From NCBI GenBank assembly GCA_030549495.1, contig JAUIRK010001057.1:583501-647500 (forward strand): DNA of 64,000 bases. Reading direction: 5' to 3'. This DNA comes from Nectonema munidae. Lineage: Eukaryota > Nematomorpha > Nectonematoida > Nectonematidae. This document shows positions 33,884-45,492 of this stretch, one piece after another (the first letter of the stretch is position 1; every line of letters begins with the position of its first letter). The notes under the pieces are model-generated. The model ran no database searches, was not told the DNA's origin, and saw nothing but the letters and a program-made list of their open reading frames with translations. A program made the position numbers and the translations under genes.

Positions 33884-34547
33884 TTTTTTTTCTTTTTAAA
33901 TTTTTAAAAAGATTTTCCAGCCAAGACAGTATTTTTATGTAAATTTGGTTTTTGTATCTTTTGACAGCGTACTTTCAGGCAAGTTGAAATGATAAATCTT
34001 TTAGAATTGTTTTCTATCCAAGGTATATCCATTTTTGACAACAAAATAAAAGCGCTGTGCTAAGAAATGTCTATTATAATGTGATTTATCAACCTAGGCA
34101 ATCTTACAGTCTTTCTTTTGGTAGTGAATTCTTCAAGTATTGAATCCATCAAGTCTACTCCTCCTTTATTTTTATTATATACCAATATAAGGTTAGGTTT
34201 TTTGTCAAGATGGTTAGAGATATCAACATCAAAATGAGAGGAACTTGAAATAAGAATCTTTCTATTTTTTCTGACTACATAACAAAGAAGTGAAATACAG
34301 TTTTTATGATCTTAGACTGACGTAGTGGTAAATAAAGGAGGTGTTCTTTTTAAGATGCCAGGAACTTATTTTCTTGTTTTGTTCACAGTTCCAAATAAGG
34401 TCAAGTTTTTTTTGAGTAAACGCAAAGCAAACCCATACGAAGTGAAATAACGGACTATCTCGACCAGTTTTTAAAAAGATTCAACTAAATTCAAAACAGC
34501 ACTTGAAGAAAAACCTTTTTTTCAATTTTATGAAAAGGATTATTTCC

Positions 34548-34550
<3 letters not shown>

Positions 34551-34578
<28 letters not shown>

Positions 34579-34579
34579 C
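34551..34579. repeat. TA microsatellite in PB3
   Basis: About thirteen TA units directly after the GYAPN codons of the PB3 transposase on the minus strand; a second TA run of similar length lies at 40652-40675. Confidence 0.8.
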
Positions 34580-34786
34580 CATTTGGAGCATAACCGGTTG
34601 AAGATTCACATGCCCAAAAAATCGTATTGCCATATTTACGAGGCTTGTTCACATGTGGGTAGGTTTTTCCAGGAATTTTGCACCTGTAACCTACAAGCTG
34701 CTCATCAACTGTGATTGAGCTTTCTGAAGGATAAAGATGGTATGAGTTTGCTTGAAATATAGACCAGGTCTCTCTTATTGCAGTTA

Positions 34787-36680
34787 ATTTATCTCTATGA
34801 TTCCAAACTCACGCCCAAAAGGCGTGAAATGGATATAAGGGGGGCGTAAGGCCATCTGGAAAATATCACTATTATGCAAGAAAACCAGAATATATTGTAT
34901 ATAGAATACAGATTGTGTGTGGTGTATAAAACTATGATTTATGACGTGATTGTATTGTTAAAATTTATCTTGTTGACTGCACTGTATCTATAGTGTGTAA
35001 TTATCTCTTACAGAAATATCGGTAGCAAAGAAAAGGAAGTTTGTCGATGAGTACATAAAGTTTGGCTTCGCCTTTACCGAGAAAAATGGAATTCACATTC
35101 CTCAATGTGTCGTTTGCCATGCAGTTCTCAGCAATGATGCCTTAAGGCCTTTGAAGACAAACCATTCTGCACTGAAAAATAAGCCAAATGAGTTTTTCAC
35201 AGCCAAACTTCACGAGTTAAAACGAATGAAACTGGACACCACTGGAGCTTTTCATCAGGAGGCATTCAAAGTGGTTGAAGCATCTTACGAACCCTCATTG
35301 CTTATTTCAAAAGCAAAAAAATCTCATTCTGTTGGAGAGACTCTTGTAAAACCATGCTTACTGAGTACTGCAGGTATTGTGCTTGGAGATGTAAGTCAGA
35401 AGAAGTTATCAAAAATATCTCTTTCTGACGACACTATGAAGCGTCGGAATGATGAGATCTCAGAGGCAAGTTTTGGAGAAAATAACATCTCGTTTTTTTG
35501 CAATACAGTTTGATGAAACAACTGATGTTGCCCATTGTTGTCAGTTACTTGTTTACTCACGATTTATGGATGAAGGAACTTTGAAAGAAGAAATACTTTT
35601 CTCAGCAGAACTAGACACAACATCAAAGGCTTCAGATGTGTTTGCAAAAGTTTCAAATTTTTTTCAAGACATAATCTCTCATGGGAAAAGTTAGTCGGTG
35701 TCTGACATGACGGTGCCCCAGCAATGCTTGGATCACGTTTGGGATTCGTGAAGTTAGTCAAAGAAAAGAATCAAGCAATAACTGCTACTCATTGTGATCT
35801 ACCAGACGAACTACGCTTGTCACTAAACTTGGCCATTAAAGTAGTAAATTTTGTGAAAATGAGCTCTTTAAATTCTAGGCTTTTTACACCTCTTTGTACA
35901 GATTTAGGAACTGATCACAAATCTCTTCTTTTCCACAAAGAGGTCCGTTGATTGTTCAAGGGAATATGCTGAGTCGCCTATATGAGCTGAAGGATGAAGT
36001 GAAAGTTTTTCTACAAAGCCAGAAGAAAGAAAATTTACATGATGCATTCTCAGAGGAAAAGTTCCAGCATAAACTAACATATCTTGTTGATTTTTTTGAG
36101 GCAATCAACAACCTAAATTTGAAGCTTCAAGGGAGGAATGCAACCATTGTTGCACATTATGAAGCAATCAATGCTTTCACGGAGAAAATCCAACTTTGGA
36201 AACGTAAAGTACAAGCAGGGAATTTCCCTTCATTTTCTCATCTCAATGAACGTATGTCTGAAAGGAATGACCTTGAACAGTATGGTGCAGGCAGACATGA
36301 AGAAAGAAATTTTATCTCATTTAGACTCCCTTGCTGAAGAAGCCATAGATTTGAAGTGTGACTCAATTGCGGCAGATAATTTCCAGACGACCATGAAACT
36401 GGAAGAATTTTACTAATTATTCCTGCATAATAAATGTCTTATGTTTGTATTACAAATGAATTTATTTGTTTTCATCCATGTGCACTAGGCAGGGATATAT
36501 CTCCCTTTCCAAAACTTCCTAAAGATATAAAATTATAAAATGAAACTATTATGAATATATAAAGTTTATTATATTATGCATATCTTTTATATATGCTCGT
36601 TGGATATGAGGGGAGGGGGGATATTGTGGAAGTCAAAAGGGGGCGTCAAGCAGAAAAGTTTGGGAACCACTGATTTATCT
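34787..36680 (+). mobile_element. hAT element inside PB3, with 8-bp duplication
   Basis: ATTTATCT at 34787-34794 and again at 36673-36680 is a perfect 8-bp target duplication. Between them the right end is AGTTTGGGAACCACTG and the left end CTATGATTCCAAACT, imperfect inverted copies of the hAT CAGTGGTTCCCAAACT terminus. It cuts PB3 between ELDK and the RDKLTAIRE block. So the hAT arrived after PB3. Confidence 0.88.
35013..36416 (+). pseudogene. hAT transposase, ZBED5/FAM200-like, lacking C-terminus
   Basis: In order: KKRKFVDEYIKFGFAFTEKN and PQCVVCHAVLSNDALRP (degenerate zinc-binding N-terminus), then KAKKSHSVGETLVKPCLLST. Next come QFDETTDVAHCCQLLVYSRF (catalytic-core Asp), DGAPAMLGSRLGFVKLVKE, and LFHKEVR before a stop, replacing the usual HTEVRWLSRG. 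MLSRLYELKDEVKVFLQSQK leads into FEAINNLNLKLQGRNATIV. The frame changes near 35500, 35690 and 36310. The C-terminal dimerisation region is absent, so the element is internally deleted and inactive. Confidence 0.83.
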
Positions 36681-37929
36681 AATTCAATTCTTTGTTTTCT
36701 ATTTCTGAAGTTATAGAATCTCAAACAGCGGAGGAAAAATTTAAAACGAACCAAGTTTATAGTAGCAAACAAGCTTCAACTTCATCTTGATCAAAATTTG
36801 ACATATATAAAAGAAATTTTTTTCATTGGAAGTTTCATGAAGTGATAACTAAGATGGTTTACTTTCCGATTGGTGTAATGCAAGATATAAAGAAAAATTT
36901 CATCTTTGTAAAAAAAGTTGAAAGTATCTTTTTGAATAATTGTTGAAAATAAAACTTTAGATGGTTGAGTAAGGATATTTCGCAAACGAGAAGCTGATGG
37001 TAATAATAATGGATTGCAACTCCATTTTATATTTTCATCTATTTATTTTTTTCCTTCTTCAAAATAAGCGCTATAGCTAGAGACATCATCACTTTCATCG
37101 GAATCATCGAAACTTGAATCATTAGAACTTTCAATAAATGCTTCGATATTTCCTTCTTCGTATTCAAAATTTTTTTCAGAACCTTTAACATCTTCATCTT
37201 CAAGTCTCAAAGCATCATTTCCTCTTACTTCGACCCTTGACTTTCTAACTCGAAAAGAACATCATCATCCTCTTTTGACAACGATAAAAAAAGCACAAGC
37301 ATTTTTAAACGCAATTCTTTTTTTCTCCATATCAGTGAAGGGAATGTATTATTATCAAAAAGAAAAAGAAAAATGATAGATGGCAATTGAAAGAAGACTT
37401 GAAGCGATGTTGAAATTTCATACTGAATTATGCTGCATGTGTTTGGCATTTATGATGGTATAAGTAGTTCATAATATAATTTATCATTATTTTTAAGAAG
37501 CATATTTTTAACATAGCGATTGAGAAATATCATAGGGATGATCAATAAAAGAAGGCCACTGCGTGTACGTAAAGTTTGTACACCATTTTATCAGTGAAGT
37601 TATTTTTTTAAAGCAAAGATGAATCTAATTTTTTTTGAAATTTTCATCTGCATAAAACCAATAGACGTATATGAGGGTCTCCGACAGTATTGGTAGTTCT
37701 AACATTCAAAAAAAATTTTCGAGCTTTCAAAAATTTTAATGTGTACTATACTGTACATTTTGTACACCAAAAAACGCTTGAGGGTTAACACCAAATAGGT
37801 CAATGTGACCTTTGAATAACATTAATCAAAGAAATTTATATCCCTTCAAATTTCATGACTTTTCTTAAAATTGCTAGCTGCATCTTTTGATACCATTTTC
37901 ATGGTTGTTGAATGACCCTCTCAGTCAAA

Positions 37930-40543
37930 AACTGTCAATCAAAATCAAAAATGAAAATTTTCAACAAAATTTTGTCCTTATCTGTAGTTAAAACAACTTA
38001 GGATCTATATTATATGCTACCTTGAAAATTTATAATTATAGACAGTTTTGCGCATAATACTTTGTATATTTAATTTCTTCAATAACCATGGCTACTTTTT
38101 AGAAAATATCAATCATAATTTTGATTGATTAGAAATAAATCTAATAAAATATACCTTGAGATTTTACATAAAATATATATTTTTATACCAAATCAACCAT
38201 ACTAGTTTTATTTCTGAACTCATATCTTGCATCTAGAGATTTTAAAATGTCTGAAAGTGTCAATCAAATGTTCGATTTACGTTTAATATCTACAGAAATA
38301 TTTTTGAAATTTAAATAAAATATCTATTTTTATACCTAATTGAAGATGCTGATTTCATTTTTGGGCTTAGTTTTCGCATTTAGGGTTTCAAAATATCAGG
38401 AAGCTTCAATCAGAATCCCGGTTTACTTCTAGATACTGTCTTCAAAAATATTTTCAAAAAAATATATCTGTTTATATACCGACTTGGCTTATTTTATTTC
38501 TGTACTCCATGTTGGCTAATACGGTTAAAAATATCTCGAAGTGGCCATTGAAGTAGTAATGTATGCCTGAAAATCAGTTTTGTAAATTTTTTTCAAAAAA
38601 TCGTTGTATATTAGTTATATAGTAAAAATAAAATTTTTAAATATATTTTGGCTTATAATACTTTCTACAATCATGTTGAGTATGAAATATTCAACTAAAA
38701 ATTATAAAATATTTTGGTATGAGCTTCAAAAAAGATTTTGACCGTGAAAAAGAAATTCTTCTTTTGGAGATGAAAAATCTTTAAATTAATTTTGAATATC
38801 AGAGGTATATCAAAACTGTCTAAGATGCTAATATGTGGAGAATTAGTCACTATCAAGATAATTTTAAATTTAAATTGAAGTTGTCCATCTTTTTCCTTTT
38901 GCGTGAAAGCAAGAGACTTTTAGATGAAGAAGGTGGAAAATTTTTGTTATTGAACAATGAACATCATGAATGATTTTACCCAAAAAAATGTTTGAACTGG
39001 GATCGCTTGACAAATATATTCAAGCTGAATATCTCTTCATATCACCTGATAAACAGCTTTGAGAGCGAAAAAAATTGTTCAAAATATATCCTTAGTTTTT
39101 TCGAACACAGACCTCAGAAATTAAATTTCTAATGAAAAAAGAGCTACCAAGAAAGGATCATCATAGAATGAATAGCAAAATCACATACTCTATCATGTAT
39201 AGAAGAAATGATGCAGAGACTACGAGCTGATAACGAATTTGTATCTAAAAAGATGGAGGTCCTATCGAGATACATGATTTATTGACAAATGAAATATTTT
39301 GAGTGAATAAACACCTAAAGTTGGTTTATTAAATAAATTAAGAGAATAAATACCAGAGAAATACTGCAAGTAGAATTTATTTTTATGTTTATATATTTGG
39401 CATTGATTTACAGGTTTAATCGATTTTTTGACAGGTTTTATTGATTTCATAAAAAATGAACATCACCATTAAATTCTCTATACTTGAAATGTATAAAAAA
39501 AACTTTAAAAGAATTAAAATTTTAATTTTGACATGGGCTGTCATATTTAAATTATTTTGTCAGGTTTGACTAATATTTATAAAAAAAAAGGAATATAACC
39601 AGTAAACACAGCCTACTTGAAAATGAGTATATGTTTGTAAAATGCCATGCACGGTAAACTTCATCACCTCCCTATACTTTCTATTAAACGTAATTCTCTA
39701 ATTCAAAAAACCATACCTGATCCTTTCTTTTTGGGATAAATCAATTTTTTGAGTTTTGATTGATTTTTATAAAAAAATTGAATATCACCACTGAATTACG
39801 CATGCTTAAAAATGGGTATATATGTGTAAAAAACTTTATATTATTACTTAGATAAAAAGTTTCTTTTTAAGATCGGCTGTCATATATAAATCAATGCTTT
39901 GATAACTTTAATTGATTTTTATAAAAAAAAATGAATATCACCGCTGAATTCAGCATGCTTGAAAATGGGTGTATATGTGTAAAAAACATTATATAATTAT
40001 TTAGATAAAAAGTTTCTTTTTTGAGATGAGCTGTCATATGTAAATCACTTTTTTGACAGGTTTGAATGATTTTCATAAAAAATGAATATCACCACTGAAT
40101 TCAGCATATTTGAAAATGGGTATACATTTGTAAAAAACTTTATATATACTTATCTAGATAAAAAGTTCCTTTTTGAGATGAGCTGTCACTTTTAGATCAA
40201 TTTTTTGACAGGTTTGATTGATTTTCATAAAAAATGAATATCACCACTGAATTCAGCATATCTGAAAATGGGTATACATGCGTAAAAAACTTTATTTAAT
40301 TATTTAAATAAAAAGTTCCTTTTTGAGATGAGCTGTCAAATATAAATCAATTTTTTGACAGGTTTGACTGATTTTGATAAAAAAATGGACATCACCACTG
40401 AATTCAGCATAGTTGAAATATATATGTAACATTAAAAATATTTATAAAAACTTATTAATATCTGAGAAAAATAGGGGGGGGGGGGCACTTTACGCCCCCC
40501 AGCACTTGAGCGGACAAATTTTGCCCAGCACTAATAGGGTTAA
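37930..40543. repeat. Right arm of the long inverted repeat
   Basis: Inverted counterpart of 30280-32925. The inner array has three to four ~150-bp units (TTTTTATACCAAATCAACCA type, 38160-38600). The middle at 38860-39290 includes RADNEFVSKKMEVLSRYMIY before a stop, also readable from the left arm with two substitutions. The outer array has about seven units keyed by ATCACCACTGAATTCAGCAT (39440-40440). Confidence 0.75.
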
Positions 40544-41552
40544 GTGAACAGAGTGGGCTTTAGGTTTTCTAGTTATGAAACCTACCAACTTTGCCTTGTC
40601 TATCAATCCCAAATAACTATGATTAATACTCTAGCCATATATCAAATCATAATATATATATATATATATATATATGGATAAAAGGCTCTGATGGTATATA
40701 CAGGATTATAAATGATGACGGGTTGTATCATGACTTCACATTTTTGTCGTTTTTGTTAATAGTGTAAAAGTTATGAAGAGTTGTCGCCTGTGTCCAATCT
40801 CTTGAGGTTTTAGAAGATAAGGATATATTGAAATGTATTTATTTTCTTTTTGATGAAAGATTTGAAATGAATATAAAGATAGGAAAAAATAATTAATATT
40901 TGATATAACGACTAAATTTTAGCATCTAACTAAACCCTAAGAAATATGCGCAAAATTTGGCGAATCTTGTTCGAGAAAGCTTCCAGATACAGCAAAATAA
41001 AGCAGTATTCTTAAAAACTAACAATGACGTTTGATATCAAAATTTCGAATCAAAAAAATATTTTCAATTCTGTTTATATTACATTATTTTTAAAAATGCC
41101 AACTTTTTATTACCTTTGAATTATATCATTCGTATTCAATTTCTGCTCATATTGACGATCATTCATATCAAACATTGCTTATCGATATTTTAGTTACTCA
41201 GGATCACATTATCTCGATTCCTATTCTTAAAATAAAGAAGGATTATTAGACGAACAAAAGTTAGTTAGTTCAGAATTATTGATTGTTTTTTTATAATGTG
41301 AATTATTGATAGCTATGCTAAGGTAATGTATACACAAGTTTTAATATAATTCATTCTACGCTAAATTTTGTTCGTGTATTATTAATTTATATTTTCAGTT
41401 ATGCCCCACAAGTACAACTATTTACAATTCCAGTTTTATAGACTCTCTATTTAGAGTTTTAAGTCAAATGCTATTGAAATATCTAAATGCACAAAGTGTC
41501 CCCATTTTTCAAGGATTATTCACGTGCGATATATTAAATTGTTACTAGTAAT
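40544..41552. other. AT-rich spacer right of the long-repeat structure
   Basis: Contains the TA run at 40652-40675. I see no coding region, TIR pair or SINE. Confidence 0.4.
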
Positions 41553-42145
41553 CAGAGCCGTATCAAGGGGTCGTGGCGCCCCAAGGCAAAGGTCCTATAT
41601 GGAGCCCCTCACCCCTTGCTCTTTCTTTTCTCACTCATTCCCACCCGATTCTGGCTTAAAAAGTGATTTAGAAAAAAAATGCTCACATTTTTATTAAGCC
41701 ACATAAATCAGATATATACTGACTGAGTCGAAGACAGTCTCCCTTAGATGTTCATTTTTCGTGTTTTAGCAGTAGCAAAATTATCGATGACTTTGTCAAA
41801 ACCAGCACAATCGAGAACTTCTTTCTCAATGCTAATAAGAGCCAGACATTGGAGGTGGGCTTGCCCTATAGTGCTCCTTAGGTAGGACTAGTTTGCTGAG
41901 TGACCTTTCACAGGATGCAATAAAAGTTCCAATTATCAGCATGATGCTCAGAGCCACTTGTAGATTCGGACAGAGTCCTGAGTGCGAGGACAGGAAACCA
42001 AGTAACTCCATAGCATTTGCCAGGTTTTTTCTTCCGAGGTTTCAAAAACATTTGAATGTCTTCAATTTCCATCTCAAGCTCTGCTGCGTTGACGTCAGTG
42101 ATAATGAAATGGCGCCCCATAGGTGTGGCGCCCCGGAGCAATTTT
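41553..42145 (-). pseudogene. hAT transposase 3' end (ZMYM6/DUF4371-like group)
   Basis: The minus strand has NLQVALSIMLIIGTFIASCE and RSLSKLVLPK, then after a small frameshift YLRSTIGQAHLQCLALISIE and DKVIDNFATAKTRKMNI before a stop. This is the C-terminal dimerisation domain typical of CERSFSKLKLIKNYLRSTM-type hATs. The element end at 41553 is CAGAGCCGTATCAAGGGG with GGCGCCCC beside it. The upstream part is missing beyond 42145. Confidence 0.78.
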
Positions 42146-42189
42146 TCTGATTTACTATTGAATACTCTTCAAGAATTGCTTTCTTTAGA

Positions 42190-42590
42190 ACCCCTTGATA
42201 TTTTTAAAAAGTTTTTTACTTGAGATATTTGTTCAGCAAATACAAGATTTGACTATTCAGTATGCTCATCAACAAAATGAAATAAGTTTTCTAACTGATA
42301 AAGAAGAGATATATTGTTTTTTTGACATAAAAATTTTTAGTGGATACTTTTGCCTGCCTAAGAAGATTTATATTGGTTTACATCAATGGACATTTGTTGT
42401 AATACTGTTTGAAATGTGATGAGTAGACAACGATTTAAAGAGTTGAAAGCTTCTACATTTTTCTAATAATATAAACTTGGATGCAAAATGAGACCTTTAT
42501 ATGATAACACGAATAAACAGCTAAAACAGTTCGGCCTTTTTTCGAGGTATTTGTCAATTGATGAATCGATGGTGTGCTATTATGGGTGAA
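42190..42590 (+). pseudogene. piggyBac transposase fragment PB5 (PGBD3-like), cut by GAA array
   Basis: The plus strand reads IQDLTIQYAHQQNEISFLTD, IKIFSGYFCLPKKIYIG, then MSRQRFKELKASTFF, two stops, and KMRPLYDNTNKQLKQFGLFS and RYLSIDESMVCYYG. These match the PGBD3-like order ending in the first catalytic block LSIDESM.PYYG. Coding identity stops exactly where the GAA repeat begins, near 42588. The remainder of the transposase is absent. Confidence 0.78.
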
Positions 42591-45492
42591 GAAAGAAAAG
42601 AAGAAGAAGAAGAAGAAGAAGAAGAAGAAGAAGAAGAAGAAGAAGAAGAAGAAGAAGAAGAAGAAGAAGAAGAAGAAGAAGAAGAAGAAGAAGAAGAAGA
42701 AGAAGAAGAAGAAGAAGAAGAAGAAGAAGAAGAAGAAGAAGAAGAAGAAGAAGAAGAAGAAGAAGAAGAAGAAGAAGAAGAAGAAGAAGAAGAAGAAGAA
42801 GAAGAAGAAGAAGAAGAAGAAGAAGAAGAAGAAGAAGAAGAAGAAGAAGAAGAAGAAGAAGAAGAAGAAGAAGAAGAAGAAGAAGAAGAAGAAGAAGAAG
42901 AAGAAGAAGAAGAAGAAGAAGAAGAAGAAGAAGAAGAAGAAGAAGAAGAAGAAGAAGAAGAAGAAGAAGAAGAAGAAGAAGAAGAAGAAGAAGAAGAAGA
43001 AGAAGAAGAAGAAGAAGAAGAAGAAGAAGAAGAAGAAGAAGAAGAAGAAGAAGAAGAAGAAGAAGAAGAAGAAGAAGAAGAAGAAGAAGAAGAAGAAGAA
43101 GAAGAAGAAGAAGAAGAAGAAGAAGAAGAAGAAGAAGAAGAAGAAGAAGAAGAAGAAGAAGAAGAAGAAGAAGAAGAAGAAGAAGAAGAAGAAGAAGAAG
43201 AAGAAGAAGAAGAAGAAGAAGAAGAAGAAGAAGAAGAAGAAGAAGAAGAAGAAGAAGAAGAAGAAGAAGAAGAAGAAGAAGAAGAAGAAGAAGAAGAAGA
43301 AGAAGAAGAAGAAGAAGAAGAAGAAGAAGAAGAAGAAGAAGAAGAAGAAGAAGAAGAAGAAGAAGAAGAAGAAGAAGAAGAAGAAGAAGAAGAAGAAGAA
43401 GAAGAAGAAGAAGAAGAAGAAGAAGAAGAAGAAGAAGAAGAAGAAGAAGAAGAAGAAGAAGAAGAAGAAGAAGAAGAAGAAGAAGAAGAAGAAGAAGAAG
43501 AAGAAGAAGAAGAAGAAGAAGAAGAAGAAGAAGAAGAAGAAGAAGAAGAAGAAGAAGAAGAAGAAGAAGAAGAAGAAGAAGAAGAAGAAGAAGAAGAAGA
43601 AGAAGAAGAAGAAGAAGAAGAAGAAGAAGAAGAAGAAGAAGAAGAAGAAGAAGAAGAAGAAGAAGAAGAAGAAGAAGAAGAAGAAGAAGAAGAAGAAGAA
43701 GAAGAAGAAGAAGAAGAAGAAGAAGAAGAAGAAGAAGAAGAAGAAGAAGAAGAAGAAGAAGAAGAAGAAGAAGAAGAAGAAGAAGAAGAAGAAGAAGAAG
43801 AAGAAGAAGAAGAAGAAGAAGAAGAAGAAGAAGAAGAAGAAGAAGAAGAAGAAGAAGAAGAAGAAGAAGAAGAAGAAGAAGAAGAAGAAGAAGAAGAAGA
43901 AGAAGAAGAAGAAGAAGAAGAAGAAGAAGAAGAAGAAGAAGAAGAAGAAGAAGAAGAAGAAGAAGAAGAAGAAGAAGAAGAAGAAGAAGAAGAAGAAGAA
44001 GAAGAAGAAGAAGAAGAAGAAGAAGAAGAAGAAGAAGAAGAAGAAGAAGAAGAAGAAGAAGAAGAAGAAGAAGAAGAAGAAGAAGAAGAAGAAGAAGAAG
44101 AAGAAGAAGAAGAAGAAGAAGAAGAAGAAGAAGAAGAAGAAGAAGAAGAAGAAGAAGAAGAAGAAGAAGAAGAAGAAGAAGAAGAAGAAGAAGAAGAAGA
44201 AGAAGAAGAAGAAGAAGAAGAAGAAGAAGAAGAAGAAGAAGAAGAAGAAGAAGAAGAAGAAGAAGAAGAAGAAGAAGAAGAAGAAGAAGAAGAAGAAGAA
44301 GAAGAAGAAGAAGAAGAAGAAGAAGAAGAAGAAGAAGAAGAAGAAGAAGAAGAAGAAGAAGAAGAAGAAGAAGAAGAAGAAGAAGAAGAAGAAGAAGAAG
44401 AAGAAGAAGAAGAAGAAGAAGAAGAAGAAGAAGAAGAAGAAGAAGAAGAAGAAGAAGAAGAAGAAGAAGAAGAAGAAGAAGAAGAAGAAGAAGAAGAAGA
44501 AGAAGAAGAAGAAGAAGAAGAAGAAGAAGAAGAAGAAGAAGAAGAAGAAGAAGAAGAAGAAGAAGAAGAAGAAGAAGAAGAAGAAGAAGAAGAAGAAGAA
44601 GAAGAAGAAGAAGAAGAAGAAGAAGAAGAAGAAGAAGAAGAAGAAGAAGAAGAAGAAGAAGAAGAAGAAGAAGAAGAAGAAGAAGAAGAAGAAGAAGAAG
44701 AAGAAGAAGAAGAAGAAGAAGAAGAAGAAGAAGAAGAAGAAGAAGAAGAAGAAGAAGAAGAAGAAGAAGAAGAAGAAGAAGAAGAAGAAGAAGAAGAAGA
44801 AGAAGAAGAAGAAGAAGAAGAAGAAGAAGAAGAAGAAGAAGAAGAAGAAGAAGAAGAAGAAGAAGAAGAAGAAGAAGAAGAAGAAGAAGAAGAAGAAGAA
44901 GAAGAAGAAGAAGAAGAAGAAGAAGAAGAAGAAGAAGAAGAAGAAGAAGAAGAAGAAGAAGAAGAAGAAGAAGAAGAAGAAGAAGAAGAAGAAGAAGAAG
45001 AAGAAGAAGAAGAAGAAGAAGAAGAAGAAGAAGAAGAAGAAGAAGAAGAAGAAGAAGAAGAAGAAGAAGAAGAAGAAGAAGAAGAAGAAGAAGAAGAAGA
45101 AGAAGAAGAAGAAGAAGAAGAAGAAGAAGAAGAAGAAGAAGAAGAAGAAGAAGAAGAAGAAGAAGAAGAAGAAGAAGAAGAAGAAGAAGAAGAAGAAGAA
45201 GAAGAAGAAGAAGAAGAAGAAGAAGAAGAAGAAGAAGAAGAAGAAGAAGAAGAAGAAGAAGAAGAAGAAGAAGAAGAAGAAGAAGAAGAAGAAGAAGAAG
45301 AAGAAGAAGAAGAAGAAGAAGAAGAAGAAGAAGAAGAAGAAGAAGAAGAAGAAGAAGAAGAAGAAGAAGAAGAAGAAGAAGAAGAAGAAGAAGAAGAAGA
45401 AGAAGAAGAAGAAGAAGAAGAAGAAGAAGAAGAAGAAGAAGAAGAAGAAGAAGAAGAAGAAGAAGAAGAAGAAGAAGAAGAAGAAGAAGAAG
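42588..45492 (+). repeat. Uninterrupted GAA/TTC microsatellite, ~2.9 kb
   Basis: From 42600 to 45491 the plus strand is GAA repeated about 964 times without one interruption, preceded by imperfect GAAGAAAGAAAA at 42588-42599. All three forward frames and all three reverse frames are open, giving artificial poly-Glu, poly-Lys, poly-Arg and poly-Phe, poly-Ser, poly-Leu frames; none is a gene. Left flank is a piggyBac transposase fragment, right flank a hAT transposase fragment. Purine-strand asymmetry makes it able to form triplex DNA, as known for GAA repeats. Confidence 0.97.

Larger units (their letters stand above)
33890..37449 (-). pseudogene. piggyBac transposase of PB3 (split, frameshifted)
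   Basis: An acidic N-terminus (FEYEEGNIEAFIESSNDSS) lies at 37020-37230. VRFKFFLRCLRFYNFRNRKQ at 36680-36772 is the helix before the catalytic core; then the hAT intervenes. The frame resumes at 34794 with RDKLTAIRETWSIFQANSYH and SITVDEQLVGYRCKIPG, holding the first Asp. A TA microsatellite at 34551-34578 follows GYAPN. Further left, LFGTVNKTRK, SSHFDVDISNHLDKKPNLIL and YNKNKGGVDLMDSILEEFTT (third Asp) lie at about 34110-34420, then LINHIIID. The segment with the second Asp was not found. Dead by stops, deletion and insertion. Confidence 0.82.
33884..37788 (-). mobile_element. piggyBac element PB3, interrupted by a hAT
   Basis: The 5' end is at 37785-37788: TTAA followed on the minus strand by CCCTCAAGCG and, 19 bases in, the palindrome TGTACAAAATGTACA. 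The transposase runs leftward to about 33890. The hAT at 34795-36672 splits it. The 3' TTAA end was not found; a foreign terminus at 33883 abuts the coding relic, so it was probably lost. Confidence 0.75.
30280..40543. mobile_element. 10.3-kb structure with 2.6-kb terminal inverted repeats
   Basis: The right end is CAGCACTAATAGGG then TTAA (40540-40543). The left end is the inverted copy CCTTATTAGTGCGGGGC preceded by TTAT, a one-base change from TTAA. Both continue through GTCCGCTCAAGT and a closely matching stretch (TCTCAGATATTAATAAG). The right end has about 27 extra bases containing an 11-G run. The CCC terminus beside TTAA suggests the piggyBac superfamily. Between the arms lie a minus-strand piggyBac and a hAT. 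Whether the inner transposase belongs to these arms is not settled. Confidence 0.7.

Noticed and set aside
30280-40543. Integrated virus or Polinton with long terminal inverted repeats
   Set aside because: No polymerase, integrase, capsid or packaging protein was seen; the interior is piggyBac and hAT relics and the ends are at TTAA.
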